DNA of 64,000 nt, taken from Candidatus Methylomirabilota bacterium (GTDB taxonomy: Bacteria; Methylomirabilota; Methylomirabilia; Rokubacteriales; CSP1-6). Where the stretch lies: assembly GCA_035315345.1 (NCBI GenBank), contig DATFYA010000109.1:44976-108975 (forward strand), written 5' to 3'. Shown here in pieces: positions 17,478 to 24,598 of the stretch. Position numbers and translations under genes: made by a program. Numbering within the stretch: the first letter of the stretch is position 1; every line of letters begins with the position of its first letter. The notes under the pieces were generated by a model. That model made no database searches, was not told the origin of the DNA, and saw only the letters and a list, made by a program, of their open reading frames with translations.

Positions 17478-17803
17478 ACCCAGCGGCCGCCCTGTCGCGC
17501 CCACACGTCGGTGTAGCGCCCGGCGCCCGGCTGACCGTCCGCCTTCACGTAGGTGGTGCGCGCGTGGATCAGGGCCACGTCGCCCAGCTCGCGGATCACC
17601 ACGTCCTCGATGTCGAGGTTCTTCACCGTCGAGCCGCGGCCGATCTGGGCGAGGAAGCCCGCCCGGTCCAGCCGCGAGCAGTCCGGGTTGCTGTTGACGA
17701 AGTCCTCGGAGAGGTGCGCGTCGAACCACCGCACGTCGGCCTCGCTGACCGATCGGATGTACTCGCGATTGAGCGCTACGAGCGTCGCCTGGTCGGTGGC
17801 CAT
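17447..17803 (-). CDS. NTF2-like (SnoaL-type) protein, second of a tandem pair
   Basis: The 118-residue cone-shaped NTF2-fold protein has the pattern LNREYIRSVSEADVRWFD near the N-terminus and GRYTDVWARQGGRWVCVAA at the end. The fold hosts ketosteroid-isomerase-like enzymes, dehydratases and scaffold proteins; no function can be assigned. It starts 2 bp after the stop of its upstream paralogue. The two share the core GFLAxIGR, GDVALIHA and GRYTDxW, so they arose by tandem duplication. Confidence 0.8.
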   Translation of the reverse strand: MATDQATLVALNREYIRSVSEADVRWFDAHLSEDFVNSNPDCSRLDRAGFLAQIGRGSTVKNLDIEDVVIRELGDVALIHARTTYVKADGQPGAGRYTDVWARQGGRWVCVAANVTRL

Positions 17804-17805
17804 GG

Positions 17806-18171
17806 TCAGCACCTCGTGAAATGGGCGGACACACAGAGCCAGCGTCCGTTCCGCCGCTGCCAGATGTCGGTGTAGCGCCCGCGGCCGTGGCCGCCGTCGG
17901 GCCGCGTGTCCTCGAAGCTGGCGTGGATCAGAGCCACGTCGCCCACCCGCTGGATGGACACCTCGGGCGCGCGGAAGTCGCGGAGCGTGTGCGGCCGCCC
18001 GATGCGGGCCAGGAAGCCCGCCTTGTCCACGAAGGAGCCGTCGGGGTTGGTGGCGCGGTAGTCCTCGGCCAGGTGCTCCGCATACCAGGCCACGTCGCAC
18101 TTCTCGGCGGCGAGGAGATAGCCCCGGTTCAGGGCCTCGAGGGTCTCGCGATCGTCGCGGTCGGCTGCCAT
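17806..18171 (-). CDS. NTF2-like (SnoaL-type) protein, first of a tandem pair
   Basis: This 121-residue paralogue of the next gene shares LEALNRGY, KAGFLARIGR, GDVALIHA and GRYTDIWQRRNGRW. AGGAGG lies 8 nt before the chosen ATG; an alternative ATG 6 nt earlier would leave only 2 nt of spacing. Heterodimerisation of the two paralogues is a reasonable guess, since NTF2-like proteins are usually dimers. Confidence 0.8.
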   Translation of the reverse strand: MAADRDDRETLEALNRGYLLAAEKCDVAWYAEHLAEDYRATNPDGSFVDKAGFLARIGRPHTLRDFRAPEVSIQRVGDVALIHASFEDTRPDGGHGRGRYTDIWQRRNGRWLCVSAHFTRC

Positions 18172-18219
18172 GACCATTTCCTCCTTTCCCGGTCGTTCGG
18201 GCCCCGCCCCCTCACCCTG

Positions 18220-18245
18220 CCCTCTCCCCCTCGCGGGGGAGAGGG
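18220..18245. repeat. REP-like palindrome, copy 2
   Basis: CCCTCTCCCCC and GGGGGAGAGGG form a perfect 11-bp stem around TCGC, with CCCCTCACCCTG to the left. It is the same element as near 16.85 kb in opposite orientation, here between the EVE gene and the NTF2-like pair. Confidence 0.65.
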
Positions 18246-18249
18246 TGGA

Positions 18250-18657
18250 TTAGAGGCCGCCCATCGCGCAGACGATCTTCCATTCGGACTCCGAGACCGG
18301 CTGCACGGACAGGCGCGAGATCCGGACCAGCGCCATGCCGGCGAGGCGCCGCTCCGCCTTGATCCGATCGAGGCCGACCGGCGTCGGCAGCGCCTTCACC
18401 GCGGCGACGTCCACCGCGACCCACGCGGAGTCGGTCGAGTCGGGATGCGCCTCCGCGGTCACCTTCACGATCCCCACGATCGCGCGCTCCTTGCCGGTGT
18501 GGTAGAAGAACGCCTGCTCGCCCTTCTTCATGGCACGGAGATGGTTGCGCGCCGAGAAGTTGCGGATGCCGGTCCACTCCGCGCCCTCACGCCCCTTCGC
18601 GACCTGCTGGTCCCACGACCAGTCGTCCGGCTCGGACTTCACCAGCCAGTGCGCCAT
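18250..18657 (-). CDS. EVE domain-containing protein
   Basis: The 135-residue protein is a single EVE domain: MAHWLVKSEPDDWSW at the start, WTGIRNFSARNHLRAMKKGE next, then AFFYHTGKERAIVGI. EVE domains have a PUA-like fold that can recognise modified bases in DNA or RNA. The gene stands alone, with no restriction or RNA-modification gene beside it, so its role here is open. It is divergent from the nitroreductase gene. Confidence 0.9.
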   Translation of the reverse strand: MAHWLVKSEPDDWSWDQQVAKGREGAEWTGIRNFSARNHLRAMKKGEQAFFYHTGKERAIVGIVKVTAEAHPDSTDSAWVAVDVAAVKALPTPVGLDRIKAERRLAGMALVRISRLSVQPVSESEWKIVCAMGGL

Positions 18658-18694
18658 GGCCTCAATACTACGCCGGGGCGGGCGGGGCTAGCGG

Positions 18695-18700
18695 TAAGAT
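18695..18700 (+). promoter_or_regulatory. Possible -10 box of a leaderless gene
   Basis: TAAGAT is followed by CGGCGCC and then the ATG, the same arrangement (AT-CGGCGCC-ATG) seen before the oxidoreductase at 8.9 kb. No clear -35 box and no Shine-Dalgarno are seen. Confidence 0.3.
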
Positions 18701-18707
18701 CGGCGCC

Positions 18708-19397
18708 ATGACCGAGCTCGACGTGTTCGAGGCGATGCACACCGCGCGGGCGATGCGCCGGTTCAAGCCCGATCCGGTGCCCGAGGCCCTCATCACCCGC
18801 ATCCTCGACGCGGCCATCCGCGCCCCGTCGGCGGGCAACGCCCAGAACTGGGCCTTCGTCGTGGTCCGCGACGCCGAGCGGCGGCGCCGACTCGGCGCGA
18901 TCTACCGGAAGGCGTCCGACATCGCGAGCGCGATGTACGCGGCGCGGGGACGGCCGCCGCATCTCAGCGAGGCGCAGTTCCGGCGGCTGATGACCTCCGG
19001 CGCGTTCCTGTGGGATCACATGGCGGAGGCGCCGGTGATCCTGGTGCCCTGCCAGACGCAGCCCCGGCTGCCGTCACCCGACGCGCTGCCGCCCGACATC
19101 CGCGCCCGCTTCGCCGACGAGCAGCGCTACGTGGAGCGCATCCGCGGATCCAGCATCTACCCCGCGGTGCAGAACGTCATCCTCGCGTGCCGCGCCCTCG
19201 GGCTCGGCACCACGATCACCACCAATCACATCCGCTGCGAGGACGAGGTGAAGGCCGTGCTAGAAGTGCCCGACGACGTGGCGACCTTCGCGCTGATGCC
19301 GATCGGCTATCCGCTGGACCCGTTCGGGCCGGTGACGCGCCGTCCGGTGGCCGAGGTCACCCACGCCGACCGCTGGGCCGAGCCGTGGCCCGCGTGA
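18708..19397 (+). CDS. Nitroreductase family protein
   Basis: The 229-residue FMN-dependent nitroreductase-fold protein has the FMN-phosphate motif RAMRRFKPDPVP near the N-terminus, APSAGNAQNW (about 39-48), and AVQNVILACRALGLGT before the C-terminal loop. Family members reduce nitroaromatics, quinones or enones, or destroy flavin. The substrate is not predictable here. It converges on the ThDP-enzyme gene. Confidence 0.85.
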   Translation: MTELDVFEAMHTARAMRRFKPDPVPEALITRILDAAIRAPSAGNAQNWAFVVVRDAERRRRLGAIYRKASDIASAMYAARGRPPHLSEAQFRRLMTSGAFLWDHMAEAPVILVPCQTQPRLPSPDALPPDIRARFADEQRYVERIRGSSIYPAVQNVILACRALGLGTTITTNHIRCEDEVKAVLEVPDDVATFALMPIGYPLDPFGPVTRRPVAEVTHADRWAEPWPA

Positions 19398-19409
19398 GTC
19401 ACCGCCGCG

Positions 19410-21056
19410 CTACCTGAGCGCGCCGCGGTGTGAAAAGCGCGTCTCCTGGCTGGTGATGAACTCGAGCAGGGCCGCCTGCCCGTCCTCGGTGGCCTTGCGC
19501 GCCCGCGCGAAGGCGCCCGCGATGTCCTCGGGCCGCTCCACCCGCTCGCTCCAGCCGCCCATCGCGCGGCCGAGGTCCGCGTAGCGACCGCCGATGTCGC
19601 GGGTGCCGTACTTGTCGTGCGAGACGACCAGGTGCGGGATCTCGATGGCCATCGCCGAGTTGTTCAGCACGACGGTGAGGATAGGGATGCCGCAGCGCAC
19701 CGCGGTCTCGAAGTCGAGGCCGGTCATGCCGAAGGCGGCGTCGCCCATGAAGTTCACGCAGAGCTTGTCGGGCGCCGCCAGCTTGGCTCCGATGGTGAGC
19801 CCGAGGCCGGTGCCGAGGGCGTGCGACTTGCCCCAGCCGAGATAGCCGCGTGGCGAGACCGACCGGTAGAAGGGCAGCATCTGGTCGCGCGGGCTGCCCG
19901 AGTCGTGCGTGACGATGGCCTCGCGCGGATCGACCGCGCGCATGAATTCGGCGATGACCCGGTAGGGCGTCATCGGCACCTCGGCCGAGCCCAGGATGGG
20001 CGTCCACTCCGCGAGCCAGCCCGCGCGCACGCGCTCCAGATCGGCGCGCACGCTCTCGCGGCCGACCGGGCGGCCGCCCAGGCTCCGCACGGCCTCGACG
20101 AGCTGGCCCAGCACGAGCCGCGCGTCGCCGAGCAGCGGATGGTCCGCGACGTAGCTCTTGTTGAGGTCGCGCTCGTCGTTGGTCGCATGGATGATCGTCT
20201 TGCCCGCGGGGATGCTGGCCGCCATGCCGTGGCGGGTGAAGCTGCACCCGATGCCGAGCACCACGTCCGCCTCGCGGAGGTAGTGCAGGGTCTGGCCGGT
20301 GACCGACGGCCCGCCGGTGCCCAGGGCGAGCGGGTGGTTCTCCGGGAACGCGCTCTTGCCTTCCAGTGTGGCCATCACCGGCGCCTGCAGCAGCTCGGCC
20401 AGCTCGACCAGCTCGGCCGAGGCCTCGGCGTAGAGCACGCCCTGGCCGGCGTGGATCACCGGGCGCCGGGCCTCGCGGAGCACGCGGGCGGCTGCCTCGA
20501 CGTCGCGCGCGTTGGCGCCGGCCACCGTGGTCTTCACCGGCCGATACGCGTCCACCAGGGCGTCGGACACCTCCTCGCTCACGACGTCGGCGGGAATCTC
20601 CACCATCGTCGGGCCCGGCCGGCCCATGCGCATCAGGCTGATGGCCCGGCGCATGACGTCGGCGACCTGGCTGCCTTGCGTGATGGTCTCGACGCCCTTG
20701 GTGACCGAGGCGAACGTCCGCGCCGAGCTGAACAGGGGAAAGACCTGCGCCCGATCGCGCGGATGGCCCAGCGGCAGGAGCAGCACCGGCGTGGAGTCGG
20801 AGTACGCGGTGGCCACGCCGGGGAAGGCGTTCTCGGCACCCGGCCCGTACTGCATGCAGAACGCGGCGAGCTTCTTGCCGTTCGTCACGCGCGCGTAGCC
20901 GTCGGCGATGCCCACGCCCACCCGCTCCTGGCGGCAGAGCACGGGACGGATCTCGGCGCGCGCCGCGGCCTCGATCACCGGCGTGGTGGGGTAGGCGCTG
21001 AGGAACTCGGCGCCTTCGATCTTGAGAATGCGGGCGATGGCATCGACGACTTTCAC
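19410..21056 (-). CDS. Thiamine-diphosphate-dependent enzyme, acetolactate synthase-like
   Basis: The 548-residue protein has all three domains of the acetolactate synthase/oxalyl-CoA decarboxylase superfamily. The activating glutamate is Glu44 in CRQERVGVGIADGYAR, and the ThDP-Mg motif GDAAFGMTGLDFETA ending in VVLNN is near residue 440. There is no adjacent small (ACT) subunit gene, so valine/isoleucine synthesis is unlikely; a decarboxylase or carboligase of a catabolic pathway is more probable. A second, distant family member occurs at 44.3 kb. Confidence 0.82.
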   Translation of the reverse strand: MKVVDAIARILKIEGAEFLSAYPTTPVIEAAARAEIRPVLCRQERVGVGIADGYARVTNGKKLAAFCMQYGPGAENAFPGVATAYSDSTPVLLLPLGHPRDRAQVFPLFSSARTFASVTKGVETITQGSQVADVMRRAISLMRMGRPGPTMVEIPADVVSEEVSDALVDAYRPVKTTVAGANARDVEAAARVLREARRPVIHAGQGVLYAEASAELVELAELLQAPVMATLEGKSAFPENHPLALGTGGPSVTGQTLHYLREADVVLGIGCSFTRHGMAASIPAGKTIIHATNDERDLNKSYVADHPLLGDARLVLGQLVEAVRSLGGRPVGRESVRADLERVRAGWLAEWTPILGSAEVPMTPYRVIAEFMRAVDPREAIVTHDSGSPRDQMLPFYRSVSPRGYLGWGKSHALGTGLGLTIGAKLAAPDKLCVNFMGDAAFGMTGLDFETAVRCGIPILTVVLNNSAMAIEIPHLVVSHDKYGTRDIGGRYADLGRAMGGWSERVERPEDIAGAFARARKATEDGQAALLEFITSQETRFSHRGALR

Positions 21057-21112
21057 GATCGGCCTCCCGGGTGCCGCGGGCTCACCGGCGGCGAGAGCGT
21101 GCCGGTCCGGCG

Positions 21113-21140
21113 TTGACTATACCGCAGGAGCCGGTACCAT
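21113..21140 (+). promoter_or_regulatory. Predicted sigma-70-type promoter
   Basis: TTGACT, a 16-bp spacer and TACCAT (5/6 and 4/6 matches) lie 40 bp before the ATG of the lipoprotein gene, divergent from the ThDP-enzyme gene. The leader would contain CACGGAGGT, a good ribosome site. Confidence 0.45.
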
Positions 21141-21180
21141 CGGCAGCCGAGGCCATCTCGTCGTGACACGGAGGTCGTGA

Positions 21181-21741
21181 ATGCGCGTGTTCTGGTTGGC
21201 GCGAGGCTGGCTCGCGTGCTCACTCGCGGTGATCCCGATGCTCGCGGGCTGTGCCAGCCTTGCCATCCAGCCGTGCGATACGATCCCGGATCGCGACGGC
21301 AAGTACTTCGGCCGCTTCTTCCTGGGGGTGACCACTCTCGGGCTGTCCGAGGTGACCATTCAGCAGGAGGAGATCCGCCAGGCCTATCAGGGCTATCCCG
21401 GCTGTCCGCCTCCGTCGGGCGTTCAGGTGGTGTCGGCGGCCGCCCCCAGCTCGGCCGGCGGCGATGCGGTGGCCCTCGGCACGCTCGTGAACGGCGCGCC
21501 GTGGGCGATCGTCGTGTACCTGAACCAGAACCCGGACGCGCCGGGAGCGCAGCCGCTGACGATTCTCTTTCCCGCCAACCGGCTCCAGCTCGCGTTCCGC
21601 GCCGGGCAGTATCGCCTGGTGGCGCGCCCGACCGGCGCGGCCCCCGGCTCGCTGCCGGCCGTGACGTGGAGCCGGCAGGTCGAGATCGACCCGCGCGTGC
21701 GCGGGTTCAAGCTCACGTTCAACGAGGCGGACTTCAAGTGA
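21181..21741 (+). CDS. Hypothetical lipoprotein
   Basis: This 186-residue protein has a signal peptide ending in the lipobox PMLAGC (Cys24). The next segment (KYFGRFFLGVTTLGLSEVTI) is followed by a beta-rich domain with NGAPWAIVVYLNQNP. I do not recognise the family. It is 12 bp upstream of a membrane methyltransferase-like gene and may share its mRNA. Confidence 0.7.
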   Translation: MRVFWLARGWLACSLAVIPMLAGCASLAIQPCDTIPDRDGKYFGRFFLGVTTLGLSEVTIQQEEIRQAYQGYPGCPPPSGVQVVSAAAPSSAGGDAVALGTLVNGAPWAIVVYLNQNPDAPGAQPLTILFPANRLQLAFRAGQYRLVARPTGAAPGSLPAVTWSRQVEIDPRVRGFKLTFNEADFK

Positions 21742-21753
21742 CATCGGGGAGCG

Positions 21754-22359
21754 GTGGCCCGGCGAACCGCCGCTGACGTCGTCCTGTTCGGCGTCACCCT
21801 CGCGGAGCTGGCGCTGCTGTTCGTGCTGAGCCCCACCTTCGGTCTCGTCGACTGGATCTACCTCTCGCAGCATCTCCTGGTGCTGGCCATCGCCCTGACC
21901 CGGCCCGCACCGCTGGCGCGCGATCGGTCGCTCGCGTCCATCGCCGCGGTCTTCGTGGCGTATACGTATCCCTACGCGCAGGTGGCGTATCTGCGGTGGG
22001 TGCCCGGTGAGCCGGCGTGGCCGGCCGGCAGCCTGGTCCTCGTCATGGTCGCCGCGTGCCTGAGCCTGGCGAGTCTGCTCACGCTCGGGCGCTCGTTCGG
22101 GATCCGCCCAGCCTTGCGCAGCCTGGCGATGAAGGGACCCTATCGGCTCGTGCGTCATCCGATGTACCTGTCCTATGTGCTCGCCGACATCGGCTACAAC
22201 CTGGACGAGTGGAACGTCGGCACGGTCCTGCTCGTGCTGGCGGGATGGATCGCCATGGTCTACCGCATTGGCGCCGAGGAGCAGATGCTCTCGCGAGACG
22301 ACGGGTGGCCAGGCTACCGGGGCGTCGTGCGCTATCGTCTGCTGCCCGGCTTGTGGTAG
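21754..22359 (+). CDS. Isoprenylcysteine methyltransferase-like (ICMT/PEMT) membrane protein
   Basis: The 201-residue protein has about five membrane helices. The C-terminal signature of the phospholipid/isoprenylcysteine methyltransferase superfamily is clear: GPYRLVRHPMYLSY, a hydrophobic hairpin, then RIGAEEQML and GYRG. These residues bind S-adenosylmethionine and the acceptor in ICMT. In bacteria the acceptor is usually unknown (a lipid, a quinol-like compound or a small thiol). The start is GTG, after GGGGAGC. Confidence 0.8.
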   Translation: MARRTAADVVLFGVTLAELALLFVLSPTFGLVDWIYLSQHLLVLAIALTRPAPLARDRSLASIAAVFVAYTYPYAQVAYLRWVPGEPAWPAGSLVLVMVAACLSLASLLTLGRSFGIRPALRSLAMKGPYRLVRHPMYLSYVLADIGYNLDEWNVGTVLLVLAGWIAMVYRIGAEEQMLSRDDGWPGYRGVVRYRLLPGLW

Positions 22360-22478
22360 AGGTCCGGCCGGTGTGTCGACGCGTCAGCAGCGGCTCGTCG
22401 GGCCGTGGGAACCTTTGCCAGGGGTGCCGAGTTACGCGGCCGCCACTCCATGCCGCGCACCCTCACAGGAGGAAATCC

Positions 22479-22973
22479 ATGAAGACGTTATCGTTCGTGG
22501 TGATCGCTCTGTCGCTCATGGTCGGTGTGGCCGCCGCTCAGCAGCCGGCCGCCCCGGCGCCGCCGCCGATGTTCTATGGCCTGCCGATCAACCTGGAGCA
22601 GGCCAAGAAGGTCATGGCCGGCGCGGAGGCCGAGGCGAGGAAGAACAACTGGCCGGTCGCGATCGTGATCCTCGATTCGGGCGGACAGATGGTCATGATG
22701 CAGCGTCTGGACAACACGCAGTGGGGGAGCGTGGACATCGCCAAGGAGAAGGCCCGCACCGCGGTCGCGCTGCGGAGGCCGACCAAGGCCCTGCAGGACG
22801 GCATCGCCCAGGGCGGGGCCAGTCTTCGGTTGCTCTCGACCGGGTTCAGCATGATCGAGGGCGGCATCCCGATCGTCGCCGACGGCAAGGTCATCGGCTC
22901 GATCGGCGTCTCCGGCGTCACCTCCGCGCAGGACGCCCAGACCGCTCAGGCCGGGCAGGACGCGCTGAAGTAG
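22479..22973 (+). CDS. GlcG/HbpS-like exported protein
   Basis: The 164-residue protein has a cleavable signal peptide (1-20, VAAAQQ) and one GlcG/PduO-C/HbpS domain. Typical segments are NLEQAKKVMAGAEAEARKNN, VAIVILDSGGQMVMMQRLD and the C-terminal GSIGVSGVTSAQDAQ. Relatives bind haem or corrinoid-like ligands, and some sense redox stress; a haem-binding role here is inference. AGGAGG lies 6 nt before the ATG. Confidence 0.82.
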   Translation: MKTLSFVVIALSLMVGVAAAQQPAAPAPPPMFYGLPINLEQAKKVMAGAEAEARKNNWPVAIVILDSGGQMVMMQRLDNTQWGSVDIAKEKARTAVALRRPTKALQDGIAQGGASLRLLSTGFSMIEGGIPIVADGKVIGSIGVSGVTSAQDAQTAQAGQDALK

Positions 22974-23129
22974 ACCGCATCACGGCGGGTCGGCGCTCCC
23001 CGCGGCGCCGGCCCGCTCGTCGCCCCCGCGACCGAGCGCGTGATCGCGCTCGACCAGGCGAGCTCCGCGGTGTGACACGACGGCCCCGATCGGGACGACG
23101 CCACCGTGAAGACCGTCACCTCGACCTGA

Positions 23130-23143
23130 CGACGACGTCGTCG
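23130..23143. promoter_or_regulatory. Perfect 14-bp palindrome, possible operator
   Basis: CGACGACGTCGTCG lies in the 232-bp gap between the GlcG-like gene and the next small gene, 63 bp before the latter's start. A regulator site is possible, but GC-rich DNA produces such palindromes by chance. Confidence 0.2.
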
Positions 23144-23205
23144 AAATACCGGTGACCGTGAGACGATGATCCCGCGGTCGACTCGACCGGGGAGATGGGC
23201 ACGCC

Positions 23206-23493
23206 ATGAAATATCTCGTCAACGGGACGCTGCGCTCGGACCGGACGCGCGAGGAGCTGCTCGAGCGGGTGAAGAAGAAATCGCTGTCCCGCACCGCTTG
23301 GACGCTGATCGAGAAGGGCGTGATCACCGAGCACGGCTACAAGACGGGAGATCGGCCTGGCTTCGTCTTCGTCATGGAGGGCAGCTCGGAGGCCGCCGTC
23401 CGGTCCACGATCGCGCTGTTCCCCCTGGTGCAGGACGGGTGGTTCGACATCGACATCGATCCGCTGACCCCGTTCCTGACCGAGCTGCGCTAG
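23206..23493 (+). CDS. Small ferredoxin-fold-like protein (YCII/muconolactone-isomerase-like)
   Basis: The 95-residue protein begins MKYLVNGTLRSDRTREELLE and ends VQDGWFDIDIDPLTPFLTE. The compact alpha-beta pattern resembles YCII-related and muconolactone-isomerase-like dimeric barrels. No catalytic residues can be named. It converges on the cytochrome-fusion gene, whose stop is 4 bp away. Confidence 0.65.
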   Translation: MKYLVNGTLRSDRTREELLERVKKKSLSRTAWTLIEKGVITEHGYKTGDRPGFVFVMEGSSEAAVRSTIALFPLVQDGWFDIDIDPLTPFLTELR

Positions 23494-23497
23494 ACCG

Positions 23498-24577
23498 TCA
23501 GTTCTGGACCGATTCCAGGAAGGTCAGGATCTTGCCGATGGCCTCCGCGTTGAGGACGTCACCCCACGTCGGCATGCCCTTCGTCGGGCGCCCCTCCGTC
23601 ATGGTGCTGACCGCGACGTCCCGCATCTTGTCGCCGTAGCGCGCGCGCAGCCGCCGCAGGTCGCGGCTCGGCTCCGGGCTCAGCGCGTTGGGGGCGTGGC
23701 AGTGCGAGCAGTACTGGTTGAAGAGGCTGCGGCCGGCCCGGACGGTGTCGGGCGGGGCGGCGGCCACCGGGTTGTCGGCCGCCAGCAGGGGCACGCGGCT
23801 GCGGGACACCCGCTCGAACCCGATGGTCGGCCCCGAGGGGAAGCCGTACTTCACGGCGAGCCGCGCGATGTCGGGACCGAGCTGCGCCAGCTCGGCGTCG
23901 ATGGCCACGCGCAAGCTCTCCTCGCGCTTGCGCACGCCCACCGCAGCCTGCCACTGCAGCCCCGGCCCGGCCACCGGCGAGACCTGATAGGCCCCGCCCA
24001 GCTTCTGCTTGTTGACATAGCCGGCCACCGGGCCCCACACGAAGGCCGCGTCGACCTCGCGGCGCGCCAGCGCGTCGAGCGCGGCCTCGGGCTCGCGGAA
24101 CGTCACCAGCTGGAAGCCGCCGCGCTCGGAGAGGAGCAGCTGCGGTGACGACGAGAACTGCACCGCGACCCGACGGCCCTTGAGATCGTCGACGGCCGCG
24201 AGTCCGGGCGACCGCGGCGCGATGACCGCGTAGCCCATGTCGAGGAACGGCCGGGTCAGCGCGACGGTCTGGCTCATGAACGACGTGTCGTACGGCAATC
24301 CGAAGTAGGCGTCGCACTCGTCGGACAGCAGCGTGTTGCGCACCGTGCGCCGGCCGAAGTAGCTCCGCCACCAGAAGTACTCGGCGGGCGCGCCCAGGCG
24401 CGCGGCCACCAGCTCGGCCAGCTCGACGTAGAGGCCGCGGTCGGGGCCGCGCTCGCTGCTGAAGGGGAGGTTGTCGGGATCGGCGCAGACGCGGAGCCTG
24501 GCGAGGGGCGCCGCCGGCGTCGTCGCCCCCAGCCCGAGCAGCAGCGCGCCCACGAGCGCGAGCGCTCCCCTCCGCAT
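23498..24577 (-). CDS. XoxJ-like periplasmic binding protein fused to cytochrome c
   Basis: The protein has 359 residues with a signal peptide (1-23). Residues about 26-255 form a periplasmic solute-binding fold that begins LRVCADPDNLPFSS, typical of the quinoprotein-dehydrogenase-associated (XoxJ/MoxJ) family. Residues about 275-355 form a c-type cytochrome with CSHCH for covalent haem and a distal Met in KGMPTWGD. It lies 21 bp downstream of the PQQ dehydrogenase gene. It probably combines the XoxJ accessory role and the XoxG electron acceptor in one chain. Confidence 0.85.
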   Translation of the reverse strand: MRRGALALVGALLLGLGATTPAAPLARLRVCADPDNLPFSSERGPDRGLYVELAELVAARLGAPAEYFWWRSYFGRRTVRNTLLSDECDAYFGLPYDTSFMSQTVALTRPFLDMGYAVIAPRSPGLAAVDDLKGRRVAVQFSSSPQLLLSERGGFQLVTFREPEAALDALARREVDAAFVWGPVAGYVNKQKLGGAYQVSPVAGPGLQWQAAVGVRKREESLRVAIDAELAQLGPDIARLAVKYGFPSGPTIGFERVSRSRVPLLAADNPVAAAPPDTVRAGRSLFNQYCSHCHAPNALSPEPSRDLRRLRARYGDKMRDVAVSTMTEGRPTKGMPTWGDVLNAEAIGKILTFLESVQN

Positions 24578-24598
24578 CGAGCGGTGCCCGCGGTCGCC

